Positions 51,228 through 58,487 of a DNA stretch of 64,000 nt are shown one piece after another (the first letter of the stretch is position 1; every line of letters starts with the position of its first letter). A program made the position numbers and the translations under genes. The stretch lies in NCBI RefSeq assembly GCF_039538365.1, contig NZ_BAABCA010000001.1, positions 372,001 to 436,000 on the forward strand, in the 5' to 3' direction. The notes under the pieces were generated by a model, which worked only from the letters and a program-made list of their open reading frames with translations, searched no databases and was not told the DNA's origin. The stretch is from Postechiella marina. GTDB lineage: Bacteria > Bacteroidota > Bacteroidia > Flavobacteriales > Flavobacteriaceae.

Positions 51228-53060
51228 ATGGCTGAAAAAGCAAAACAAGCTGAGGTTGAAGCAACTGAAGCAAAAACTGTTGAAGCTCCAGTAGTATCTG
51301 AAGCGCAAGCAAACCCTGAAAAATTCTTAGCAGAGTTTAACTGGCACAATTACCAAGAAGGTATTGATGAGGTTGACGATTTACAACTTAAAGAATTTGA
51401 AAAATTAGTAGCAGAAAATTTCGTAGACACTCTTAATGATGAAGTTGTTGAAGGTACTGTAGTTCACATCTCAGATCGTGATGCAATTATCGACATTAAC
51501 GCTAAATCTGAAGGTGTTATTTCTTTAAACGAATTTCGTTACAATCCTAACTTAGCAGTTGGAGATAAAGTAGAAGTGTTAATTGATGTACGTGAAGATG
51601 CAACAGGTCAATTAGTATTATCTCACAGAAAAGCTCGTGTAATAAAAGCATGGGATCGTGTTAATAAAGCACACGAAACTGGCGAAATAGTAAATGGTTT
51701 TGTTAAATGTAGAACTAAAGGAGGTATGATTGTAGATGTTTTCGGAATCGAAGCATTCTTACCAGGTTCTCAAATTGATGTTAAACCAATTAGAGATTAC
51801 GACCAGTATGTAAATAAAACTATGGAATTCAAAGTTGTGAAAATCAACCATGAGTTTAAAAACGTAGTTGTTTCTCATAAAGCACTTATTGAAGCTGATA
51901 TTGAAGAACAAAAGAAAGAAATTATTGGTCAATTAGAAAAAGGTCAAGTATTAGAAGGTGTTGTTAAAAACATTACTTCTTACGGTGTATTTATCGACCT
52001 TGGTGGTGTTGACGGTTTAGTTCATATTACAGATCTTTCTTGGTCTAGAATTAACCATCCAAATGAGATTGTTGAGTTAGATCAAAAATTAAATGTTGTA
52101 ATCCTTGATTTTGATGAAAACAAATCAAGAATCCAATTAGGTCTTAAACAATTATCTAAACACCCATGGGAAGCTCTTGCAGAAGAAGTTAAAGTTGGTG
52201 ATAAAGTAAAAGGTAAAGTTGTTGTAATTGCAGATTACGGTGCATTTATCGAGGTTGCAGAAGGTGTTGAAGGTTTAATTCACGTTTCTGAAATGTCTTG
52301 GTCTACACACTTACGTTCTGCTCAAGATTTCGTTTCTGTTGGAGACGTTGTTGAGGCTCAAATCTTAACTTTAGATAGAGAAGATCGTAAAATGTCATTA
52401 GGTATTAAGCAATTATCTCAAGATCCTTGGACAGATATTACAGCTAAATACCCATTAGGTTCTAAGCACACAGGTATTGTACGTAACTTTACAAACTTTG
52501 GTGTTTTTGTTGAATTAGAAGAAGGAATTGACGGATTAATTTATATCTCTGATTTATCTTGGACTAAGAAAATTAAGCACCCATCTGAGTTCTGTGCAGT
52601 AGGTGATAAATTAGACGTAGTTGTTATAGAGTTAGATGTTGAAGGACGTAAATTATCTTTAGGTCACAAACAAACAACTGAGAACCCATGGGATAAATAT
52701 GAAACTGAATTCGCTTTAGAAACAGTTCATACATCAGAAATAACTGAAATCGTAGATAAAGGAGCAACTGTTACTTTTAACGAAGATATCGTTGCTTTTG
52801 TACCATCTCGTCACTTAGAAAAAGAAGATGGAACTAAACTTAAGAAAGGTGAAACTGCTGAGTTTAAAATTATCGAATTTAATAAAGAGTTTAAACGTGT
52901 AGTTGCTTCGCATACTGCAATATTTAAAGCAGAAGAAGTTGCAAATGTAAAAGCTGCTGTTAAGAAAGCTGCTAGTGCTGCTGCAGAAGCAAAACCTACT
53001 TTAGGTGATGCTAATGATGCTTTACAAGCTCTTAAAGATAAAATGGATGGGAAAGCATAA
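51228..53060 (+). CDS. rpsA: 30S ribosomal protein S1
   Basis: RNA-binding ribosomal protein that helps load mRNA on the 30S subunit. It has 610 residues. An acidic, Ala/Glu-rich N-terminal extension (about 1-45, AEKAKQAEVEATEAK) precedes six S1 (OB-fold) domains at about 64-130, 148-215, 235-303, 320-390, 405-475 and 492-560. The central ones carry the repeated pattern YGVFIDLGGVDGLVHITDLSW, YGAFIEVAEGVEGLIHVSEMSW and FGVFVELEEGIDGLIYISDLSW. The codons here look more biased toward frequent ones than in the neighbours, as expected for a highly expressed gene. It has a long structured leader, described separately, and a strong terminator. Confidence 0.97.
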   Translation: MAEKAKQAEVEATEAKTVEAPVVSEAQANPEKFLAEFNWHNYQEGIDEVDDLQLKEFEKLVAENFVDTLNDEVVEGTVVHISDRDAIIDINAKSEGVISLNEFRYNPNLAVGDKVEVLIDVREDATGQLVLSHRKARVIKAWDRVNKAHETGEIVNGFVKCRTKGGMIVDVFGIEAFLPGSQIDVKPIRDYDQYVNKTMEFKVVKINHEFKNVVVSHKALIEADIEEQKKEIIGQLEKGQVLEGVVKNITSYGVFIDLGGVDGLVHITDLSWSRINHPNEIVELDQKLNVVILDFDENKSRIQLGLKQLSKHPWEALAEEVKVGDKVKGKVVVIADYGAFIEVAEGVEGLIHVSEMSWSTHLRSAQDFVSVGDVVEAQILTLDREDRKMSLGIKQLSQDPWTDITAKYPLGSKHTGIVRNFTNFGVFVELEEGIDGLIYISDLSWTKKIKHPSEFCAVGDKLDVVVIELDVEGRKLSLGHKQTTENPWDKYETEFALETVHTSEITEIVDKGATVTFNEDIVAFVPSRHLEKEDGTKLKKGETAEFKIIEFNKEFKRVVASHTAIFKAEEVANVKAAVKKAASAAAEAKPTLGDANDALQALKDKMDGKA

Positions 53061-53083
53061 TTTTTCAAATCATTTATAAAATT

Positions 53084-53113
53084 AAAGCCTTCAAGAAATT
53101 GAAGGCTTTTTTT
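53084..53113 (+). terminator. Terminator of rpsA
   Basis: AAAGCCTTCA (53084-53093) pairs perfectly with TGAAGGCTTT (53100-53109), followed by a T-run. Confidence 0.9.
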
Positions 53114-53193
53114 ATTCTCTAAATTTATTATTAGGCTTATAAAGTTACTTAAACTGATGTATATTTAATGTTTCTACTTTTAAAATTTTGCAT

Positions 53194-53201
53194 TACCTTT
53201 G
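53194..53201 (+). promoter_or_regulatory. -7 element of the pyrR operon
   Basis: TACCTTTG fits TAnnTTTG. Transcription would start near 53208, leaving a leader of about 19 bases before the ATG at 53227. This excludes the upstream ATG at 53188 and leaves no room for a classical PyrR attenuator in front of pyrR. Confidence 0.5.
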
Positions 53202-53226
53202 CTTACCGAATACGTTTGGATACTAT

Positions 53227-53766
53227 ATGAGTCAAAAAGTTTTACTTAACGAAAAAGAGGTAAACATCATTCTTCACCGATTGGCTTGTCAACTTATTGA
53301 AAAACATCACGACTTTTCTAATACCGTATTAATAGGTATGCAACCACGTGGCGTATTTTTAGCCAATAGAATAGCAGCTATTCTAGAAAAAGATTACAAG
53401 GTTAAAAATATTCAATTAGGGCAATTAGATATCACTTTTTATAGAGATGATTTTAGAAGAAGCAATAAACCTTTAGAGGCAAACTCTACACAAATTAATT
53501 TTATTGTAGAAGATAAAAATATTGTGTTTATAGACGATGTTTTATACACTGGCCGAAGCATAAGAGCAGCATTAACAGCTATTCAATCTTTTGGAAGACC
53601 CAACGAAATAGAATTGTTAACGCTTATAGATAGGCGTTTTAGCAGACATTTGCCAATTCAGCCAAATTATAGAGGCAGACAAGTAGATGTAATAAATAAT
53701 GAAAAAGTAAAAGTAAACTGGAAAGAAAATGAAAACGAAGATGCAGTTTACTTAATAGAAAAATAA
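53227..53766 (+). CDS. pyrR: PyrR, pyrimidine operon regulator/uracil phosphoribosyltransferase
   Basis: Phosphoribosyltransferase-fold protein that in Firmicutes regulates pyr operons and weakly converts uracil to UMP. I start it at 53227 (MSQKVLLNEKEVNIILHRL, 179 residues); the ATG at 53188 lies before the predicted start of transcription and adds 13 residues with no counterpart. The PRPP-binding motif NIVFIDDVLYTGRSIRAAL is intact, as are TVLIGMQPRGVFLANRIA and LGQLDITFYRDDFRR. It is followed by pyrB after 68 bases. Whether Bacteroidota PyrR binds RNA is not established. Confidence 0.9.
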   Translation: MSQKVLLNEKEVNIILHRLACQLIEKHHDFSNTVLIGMQPRGVFLANRIAAILEKDYKVKNIQLGQLDITFYRDDFRRSNKPLEANSTQINFIVEDKNIVFIDDVLYTGRSIRAALTAIQSFGRPNEIELLTLIDRRFSRHLPIQPNYRGRQVDVINNEKVKVNWKENENEDAVYLIEK

Positions 53767-53769
53767 TGA

Positions 53770-53816
53770 TTTAGCTAGAAGCTAAAATAGAGAATAATAG
53801 GCATTTTAAAATTGCC
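53770..53816 (+). promoter_or_regulatory. Two hairpins between pyrR and pyrB
   Basis: TTTAGC/GCTAAA (53770-53786) and GGCATTTT/AAAATTGCC (53800-53816, one bulge) lie in the 68-base gap. They could affect pyrB expression. Neither matches the PyrR RNA-binding consensus that I know. Confidence 0.35.
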
Positions 53817-53834
53817 ATCTGAATACTAAAAAGA

Positions 53835-54764
53835 ATGAGCGAATTAAGTGTAAATCACTTATTAGGAATTAAATATCTTAACAAAGAAGATATTAAACTT
53901 ATTTTTGAAACTGCCGATCATTTTAAAGAAGTGATTAATAGGCCTATTAAAAAAGTGCCTTCGCTTAGAGACATAACTATTGCAAATCTTTTTTTCGAAA
54001 ATTCTACCAGAACAAAATTATCTTTCGAATTGGCAGAGAAAAGATTGTCTGCAGATGTTATTAACTTTTCATCAGCTCAATCATCTGTTAAAAAGGGCGA
54101 AACACTAATAGATACCGTAAACAACATTTTGTCTATGAAAGTAGATATGGTTGTTATGCGTCATCCAAACCCAGGCGCAGGATTATTTTTATCTAAGCAT
54201 GTAAATGCAAGTATTGTAAATGCAGGAGATGGAGCGCACGAGCACCCAACACAAGCTTTGTTAGATTCTTACTCTATACGCGAAAAATTTGGTGAGGTTA
54301 AAGGCAAAAAAGTTGTTATTGTTGGAGATATTTTGCACAGTAGAGTAGCGTTATCTAATATATTTGCTTTGCAATTACAAGGTGCAGAGGTTATGGTTTG
54401 TGGCCCTAAAACATTAATTCCTAAATATATAGATAAGTTAGGAGTAAAAGTAGAAACTAATTTGCGTAAAGCCTTAAATTGGTGTGATGTCGCAAATATG
54501 CTTCGTGTACAAAACGAACGTATGGATATAAGCTATTTCCCGTCAACACGAGAATATACACAACAATTTGGAGTTAATATGGAGATATTAAACTCATTAG
54601 ATAAAGAGATTACAATAATGCATCCAGGACCTATAAATAGAGGGGTAGAAATTACTAGCGATGTGGCAGATTCTGGACAGTCTATAATATTAGACCAAGT
54701 ACAAAATGGTGTGGCAGTAAGAATGGCAGTTATTTATTTATTAGTTTCAAAAATAAAACAATAA
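53835..54764 (+). CDS. pyrB: Aspartate carbamoyltransferase catalytic subunit
   Basis: Joins carbamoyl phosphate and aspartate, the first committed step of pyrimidine synthesis. Its 309 residues are normal. The carbamoyl-phosphate motif FFENSTRTKLSFELAEKRL is intact, as are VVMRHPNPGAGLFLSKHV, NAGDGAHEHPTQALLDSYS, VVIVGDILHSRVALSN and IMHPGPINRGVEI (aspartate-side residues). No pyrI regulatory-subunit gene lies next to it. It is part of the pyrR-pyrB unit and is followed by the STAS-like gene after three bases. Confidence 0.95.
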   Translation: MSELSVNHLLGIKYLNKEDIKLIFETADHFKEVINRPIKKVPSLRDITIANLFFENSTRTKLSFELAEKRLSADVINFSSAQSSVKKGETLIDTVNNILSMKVDMVVMRHPNPGAGLFLSKHVNASIVNAGDGAHEHPTQALLDSYSIREKFGEVKGKKVVIVGDILHSRVALSNIFALQLQGAEVMVCGPKTLIPKYIDKLGVKVETNLRKALNWCDVANMLRVQNERMDISYFPSTREYTQQFGVNMEILNSLDKEITIMHPGPINRGVEITSDVADSGQSIILDQVQNGVAVRMAVIYLLVSKIKQ

Positions 54765-54767
54765 GTT

Positions 54768-55100
54768 ATGATTTTAAGTCAAGACGGAAACATTTACATT
54801 ATTACTCAAGAAAAGGCTACTATTATAGAGTTAGTAAAGAAAATAGAAGCATTATACCCTAAGTTTAAAAACAACAATGTTATTGTTAATTTAACATCTT
54901 TAGGAGAAATTAAGAGTAATGAAGTTGTAGAATTTCTTCAAATATCTAAAACGCATAGAAACACAAACCAGTCGTTTGTTATTGTGTCTAATAAAGTTAA
55001 TCTCGATGATACTTTAGACGAGCTTATTATAGTACCAACGCTTCAAGAAGCTTACGATATTATTGAGATGGAAGACATGGAACGCGATTTAGGGTTATAA
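54768..55100 (+). CDS. Small STAS-like protein of unknown function
   Basis: A 110-residue soluble protein with the alternating beta-alpha pattern of an anti-sigma-factor-antagonist (STAS/SpoIIAA) fold. The segments are ILSQDGNIYIITQEKATIIE, VIVNLTSLGEIKSNEVVEFL in the position of the usual phospho-site loop, SFVIVSNKVNLDDTLDELI and PTLQEAYDIIEMEDMERDLG. The family motif D(S/T)SG is not clearly present. It lies three bases after pyrB and three bases before the DUF3291 gene. In flavobacteria this position is often annotated as 'ribonuclease Z' by error because rnz follows nearby. Confidence 0.65.
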   Translation: MILSQDGNIYIITQEKATIIELVKKIEALYPKFKNNNVIVNLTSLGEIKSNEVVEFLQISKTHRNTNQSFVIVSNKVNLDDTLDELIIVPTLQEAYDIIEMEDMERDLGL

Positions 55101-55103
55101 TTT

Positions 55104-55574
55104 ATGAGCGTTTATCATTTATCTCAAGTAAATATTGCCAAGCGGTTAGCTCCCATAGACGATCCTATTATGCAAGATTTTGTAAATAACGTCGATAGAA
55201 TTAATACTTTAGCCGATAAGCACGAAGGGTTTATTTGGCGATTAAAAGATGAAGATAAAGAAGTGGCTGCTCAAGTTTTTGAAGATGATACTTTATTAAT
55301 AAATATGTCGATTTGGGAAAATCTAGACACACTTTTTAATTATACTTATAAATCGGGTCATGTAGATATTTTTAAACGAAAAAAAGAATGGTTTAGCAAA
55401 ATGAAATTAATGCATATGGCTTTTTGGTATACACCAGAAGGTTATAAACCAACTTTTAAAGATGCCAAACAGCGTTTAGATTACTTACATAAACATGGCG
55501 ATACACCTTATGCTTTTGGGTTTAAAAAGAAATTTACGGTAAAGGATGCTATAAATTACACACCAATTATATAA
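55104..55574 (+). CDS. DUF3291 family protein
   Basis: A 156-residue protein matching DUF3291, related to the ABM/dimeric alpha-beta barrel fold. It contains YHLSQVNIAKRLAPIDDPIMQDFV, a HEGFIWRLKDEDK strand, MSIWENLDTLFNYTYKSGHVDIFKRKKEWF and KLMHMAFWYTPEGYKPT. The tryptophan-rich core suggests a small monooxygenase-like or dimeric barrel, but no substrate is known. It is tightly coupled to its neighbours (three bases before, one after), so it is part of the pyrR-rnz transcript. Confidence 0.82.
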   Translation: MSVYHLSQVNIAKRLAPIDDPIMQDFVNNVDRINTLADKHEGFIWRLKDEDKEVAAQVFEDDTLLINMSIWENLDTLFNYTYKSGHVDIFKRKKEWFSKMKLMHMAFWYTPEGYKPTFKDAKQRLDYLHKHGDTPYAFGFKKKFTVKDAINYTPII

Positions 55575-55575
55575 T

Positions 55576-56481
55576 ATGAAACTATCAATATTAGGGTGTT
55601 ACAGTGCAACGCCAAGAGCTATAACTAACACAACTGCGCAAGTTTTAGAGATTAATAACAATATGTTTTTAATTGATTGTGGAGAAGGTACCCAAGTGCA
55701 TTTACGCAAGCATAAAATTAAATTTAATAGAATTAAGCGTGTTTTTATTTCTCATTTACATGGCGATCACTTTTTTGGTTTAGTAGGTTTAATATCTACA
55801 TTTAGGCTGTTAACAAGAGAAGCAGATTTACATGTTTATGGACCTAAGGGCATTAAAGAAATAGTAACGCTTCAAATGAAGTTAGCCGATTCTTGGACAA
55901 ATTATAACCTTTATTTCCATGAGTTAACCTCAGATAAATCTGAATTAATTTTTGAAGATGATACCGTAGAGGTTTATACCATACCGTTAGAGCATAGAAT
56001 TTATACAAATGGCTATTTGTTTAAAGAAAAAGCCCATGATCTTAAAATAGATATTGAAGCAGTTAAAGAAGCTAATATTAATGTGGCGTATTATAGAAAA
56101 CTTAAGCAAGGCTTTGATGTAGAGAATGAAGATGGCGTATTAATAGACCATAAAAAAGTAACACAAAAAGGTAAAAAAGCCCAAAGTTATGCATTTTGCA
56201 GCGACACGGTTTATAAAGAAGACATAGTGCCAATTATAAAAGATGTAGATGTTTTATATCATGAATCTACGTTTTTAGATCAACACGCTCATTTAGCACC
56301 AAGAACAAAACATTCTACAGCAAAAGAAGCAGCCATTATAGCTAAAAAGGCAAATGTAGGTACATTATTGCTAGGTCACTATTCTACACGCTATGGCGAT
56401 TTAAAGCCCTTTAAAGATGAAGCTAAAAAGGTTTTTAATAATGTGGAATTGAGTGAAGACGGAAAAGTATTTGAGTTTTAA
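55576..56481 (+). CDS. rnz: Ribonuclease Z
   Basis: Metallo-beta-lactamase-fold endonuclease that cuts the 3' trailer from tRNA precursors. It has 301 residues. The zinc motif is HLHGDHFFGL (HxHxDH), preceded by FLIDCGEGTQVHLRKH. Downstream ligands appear in YAFCSDTVYK and LLLGHYSTRYG. SSRIR-like exosite sequence is not obvious, but the short-form bacterial enzyme does not need the long one. It is the last gene of the pyr transcript and overlaps the convergent 56478 gene by four bases. Confidence 0.93.
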   Translation: MKLSILGCYSATPRAITNTTAQVLEINNNMFLIDCGEGTQVHLRKHKIKFNRIKRVFISHLHGDHFFGLVGLISTFRLLTREADLHVYGPKGIKEIVTLQMKLADSWTNYNLYFHELTSDKSELIFEDDTVEVYTIPLEHRIYTNGYLFKEKAHDLKIDIEAVKEANINVAYYRKLKQGFDVENEDGVLIDHKKVTQKGKKAQSYAFCSDTVYKEDIVPIIKDVDVLYHESTFLDQHAHLAPRTKHSTAKEAAIIAKKANVGTLLLGHYSTRYGDLKPFKDEAKKVFNNVELSEDGKVFEF

Positions 56482-56891
56482 TTCAACTCATTTAAACCTG
56501 TAATCCAAGTAACAGCCTCATCAAGAGAATTACAGCGTTTCATACTAGTTTTAGAAAAATGTTTCTCTAAAGTTGCATTTAAATAAGTAGAAGAATTGTA
56601 AATAACAATTGCACTCGCCAATAGTAAATTATGTTCTTTTTGAACTTTAGACCAATTTTGAGGATCTATAGAATAGGCATTAACTCGGTTTGATATAAAA
56701 CCAATTTTGGCATTATCTCCATAAAACTCTATTAATTCCTTAAGTAGTAATTTTGTTTTATCCCAATCAAAATGGATACCATGATCTAGTTCTGAAACAA
56801 CAAACTTTTCATATAAATAGTAATTACCCCATGGCATTACCAACTTAAAATGTTTTATAGTTTTAAAATATTTAGATTGTTCAAATTTCAT
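56478..56891 (-). CDS. STAS/SpoIIAA-like protein
   Basis: A 137-residue soluble protein with beta-alpha alternation. It contains FKLVMPWGNYYLYEKFVVS and an AKIGFISNRVNAYSIDPQNW strand-helix pair, the alpha-beta segment LASAIVIYNSSTYLNATLEK, and a closing helix EAVTWITGL. This pattern is seen in the STAS/SpoIIAA-like families of flavobacteria. It is not closely related to the 54768 protein. Function unknown. Its stop overlaps the rnz stop on the other strand by four bases. Confidence 0.6.
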   Translation of the reverse strand: MKFEQSKYFKTIKHFKLVMPWGNYYLYEKFVVSELDHGIHFDWDKTKLLLKELIEFYGDNAKIGFISNRVNAYSIDPQNWSKVQKEHNLLLASAIVIYNSSTYLNATLEKHFSKTSMKRCNSLDEAVTWITGLNELN

Positions 56892-56970
56892 ACTACCTTT
56901 GTGGAAAATCGTGCAAATATAAGAAGTAATGTTTGTATTTTTTTTAATATATCTGTAATAAATTGTTAAA

Positions 56971-57618
56971 ATGGAAAAAGACTTAAGTAATTATAGAAGA
57001 TCTTACGAAAAAAGTGAGTTGCTTATAAAAGATGTACCAGAAAATCCTATAGAGTTATTTCAAAAATGGTTTTTTGAGGTAGATAAATTTTTTCCTGAAG
57101 ATGAGAATAACGCTATGACTGTTTCTACTTTTGGGTTAGATGGTTTTCCTAAGAGTAGGGTAGTACTTCTTAAAAAATATACTTTTGAAGGTTTTATATT
57201 TTATACTAACTACGCAAGCGAGAAAGGTAAAGCTATAGAAAACAACCCCAATGTATGTTTATCTTTTTTTTGGCATGGTGCAGAACGTCAAGTTATAATT
57301 AAAGGTAAAGCAGAAAAATTACCAAGTAATTTAAGCGATGGTTATTTTGAGTCTAGACCAAGAGGTAGCCAATTAGGTGCCTTAGCTTCTAACCAAAGTG
57401 AGGTAGTAGCTTCTAGAAATGTTTTAGAAGAACGTTTAAAAAAACTAGAAAGTAAGTATGAAGGAAAGCATATAGACCGACCAGATTCTTGGGGAGGTTA
57501 TATTGTTAAACCTGTTGAAATTGAATTTTGGCAAGGACGTCCAAACAGGTTACATGATAGAGTACGTTATGCTTTACAAGCGGATTATAATTGGCAGATA
57601 GATCGTTTATCTCCTTAA
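56971..57618 (+). CDS. pdxH: Pyridoxamine 5'-phosphate oxidase
   Basis: FMN-dependent oxidase making pyridoxal 5'-phosphate in the vitamin B6 pathway. It has 215 residues, the usual size. The motifs are visible: the N-terminal LSNYRRSYEKSEL, NAMTVSTFGLDGFPKSRVVLLK, FYTNYASEKGKAIENNPNVCL and VIIKGKAEKLP. Near the C terminus, the substrate- and FMN-contacting segment ends WQGRPNRLHDRVRYAL. TACCTTTG at 56894-56901 could be its -7 element. It stands alone. Confidence 0.94.
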   Translation: MEKDLSNYRRSYEKSELLIKDVPENPIELFQKWFFEVDKFFPEDENNAMTVSTFGLDGFPKSRVVLLKKYTFEGFIFYTNYASEKGKAIENNPNVCLSFFWHGAERQVIIKGKAEKLPSNLSDGYFESRPRGSQLGALASNQSEVVASRNVLEERLKKLESKYEGKHIDRPDSWGGYIVKPVEIEFWQGRPNRLHDRVRYALQADYNWQIDRLSP

Positions 57619-57779
57619 AAATACGCTGTAACGCGTTTTTTATTTTGTTAAAAATGCATTTTAACGATTAAAAACATAAAGTATCGATAAAATGCATGTT
57701 TTTGGTCGATTTTAACATTTCATTAACGTTTATTTGAGGTAAGTCTCCTAATTTTACAGAACCTAAAACCTACTTACCT

Positions 57780-58274
57780 ATGAAACTACCTACAAAACTT
57801 CCGTTAATGGTATTAATTGCCATATTATCTTTTTCATGTTCAACAGATAGTATTGATGAAAAAGCTGATGCTATAGAATTAAATTTAACTACACTTGATG
57901 CAAAAAGTATAGAAGTAGAAATTCTTGAACTTATTAACGATCATAGGATGTCTATTGGACTTAATACTCTTAAAGAAATGCCTGTAGTAAAGTCTGTAGC
58001 ATATAGTCATACAGATTATATGATAGATAATAATGAGATATCGCATGATAATTTCTATACTAGAAGTGATTATTTAAAAGCTAAAGCTGGAGCAAAAAAG
58101 GTTTCAGAAAATGTAGCTTATGGTTATACATCTGCTGAGTCTGTTGTTAAAGCTTGGATTAAGAGTGAAGGACATAAAGCAAATATTGAAGGTGATTTTT
58201 CTAACTTTGATATTTCTGCAGAACAAGGCGTAGAAGGTAAATGGTATTATACAAACATTTTTATTAAAAAGTAA
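57780..58274 (+). CDS. CAP/SCP-domain lipoprotein
   Basis: A 164-residue lipoprotein with the signal ending LSFSC (Cys20). A CAP (SCP/PR-1) domain covers about residues 45-164: IEVEILELINDHRMSIGLNTL, HTDYMIDNNEISHDNF, ENVAYGYTSAESVVKAWIKSEGHKANI and YYTNIFIKK. The conserved His and Glu of the CAP cavity appear present. These proteins are secreted and of mixed roles, including lipid binding and peptidase-like functions; the role here is unknown. It is a single-gene unit. A/T-rich direct repeats (57651-57659, 57689-57697) precede it. Confidence 0.85.
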   Translation: MKLPTKLPLMVLIAILSFSCSTDSIDEKADAIELNLTTLDAKSIEVEILELINDHRMSIGLNTLKEMPVVKSVAYSHTDYMIDNNEISHDNFYTRSDYLKAKAGAKKVSENVAYGYTSAESVVKAWIKSEGHKANIEGDFSNFDISAEQGVEGKWYYTNIFIKK

Positions 58275-58294
58275 TATTAAAATATATTTTAAAA

Positions 58295-58334
58295 AAAAGA
58301 ATCTCGTAGCCTTATGGTTAAGAGGTTCTTTTTT
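58295..58334 (+). terminator. Terminator of the CAP gene
   Basis: AAGAATCTC (58297-58305) pairs with GAGGTTCTT (58322-58330) with one G-T wobble, followed by a T-run. Confidence 0.75.
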
Positions 58335-58423
58335 GGTTTTTGTTAGTTATGTTTTAAAATTGATATTCTATAAACGTTAGATTAAGCTAGTATTGTCTTT
58401 AGTATCTAGATAGGATATAAGTA

Positions 58424-58456
58424 AAAACCACAAAAGAAATGCTCTTTTGTGGTTTT
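58424..58456. terminator. Bidirectional terminator after the OmpA pair
   Basis: AAAACCACAAAAG (58424-58436) pairs perfectly with CTTTTGTGGTTTT (58444-58456). On the minus strand it closes the OmpA/PD40 transcript. Confidence 0.87.
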
Positions 58457-58487
58457 AAAATAAATTGGTGGTTAGTGCTTTGTTATT

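Noticed and set aside
53188..53226. Upstream ATG adding 13 residues to PyrR
   Set aside because: It lies before the predicted start of transcription (TACCTTTG at 53194-53201 is inside it) and the extra residues do not fit PyrR.
57623..57640. Possible terminator after pdxH (ACGC/GCGT then T-run)
   Set aside because: The stem is only four bases; it may help termination but is too weak to call.
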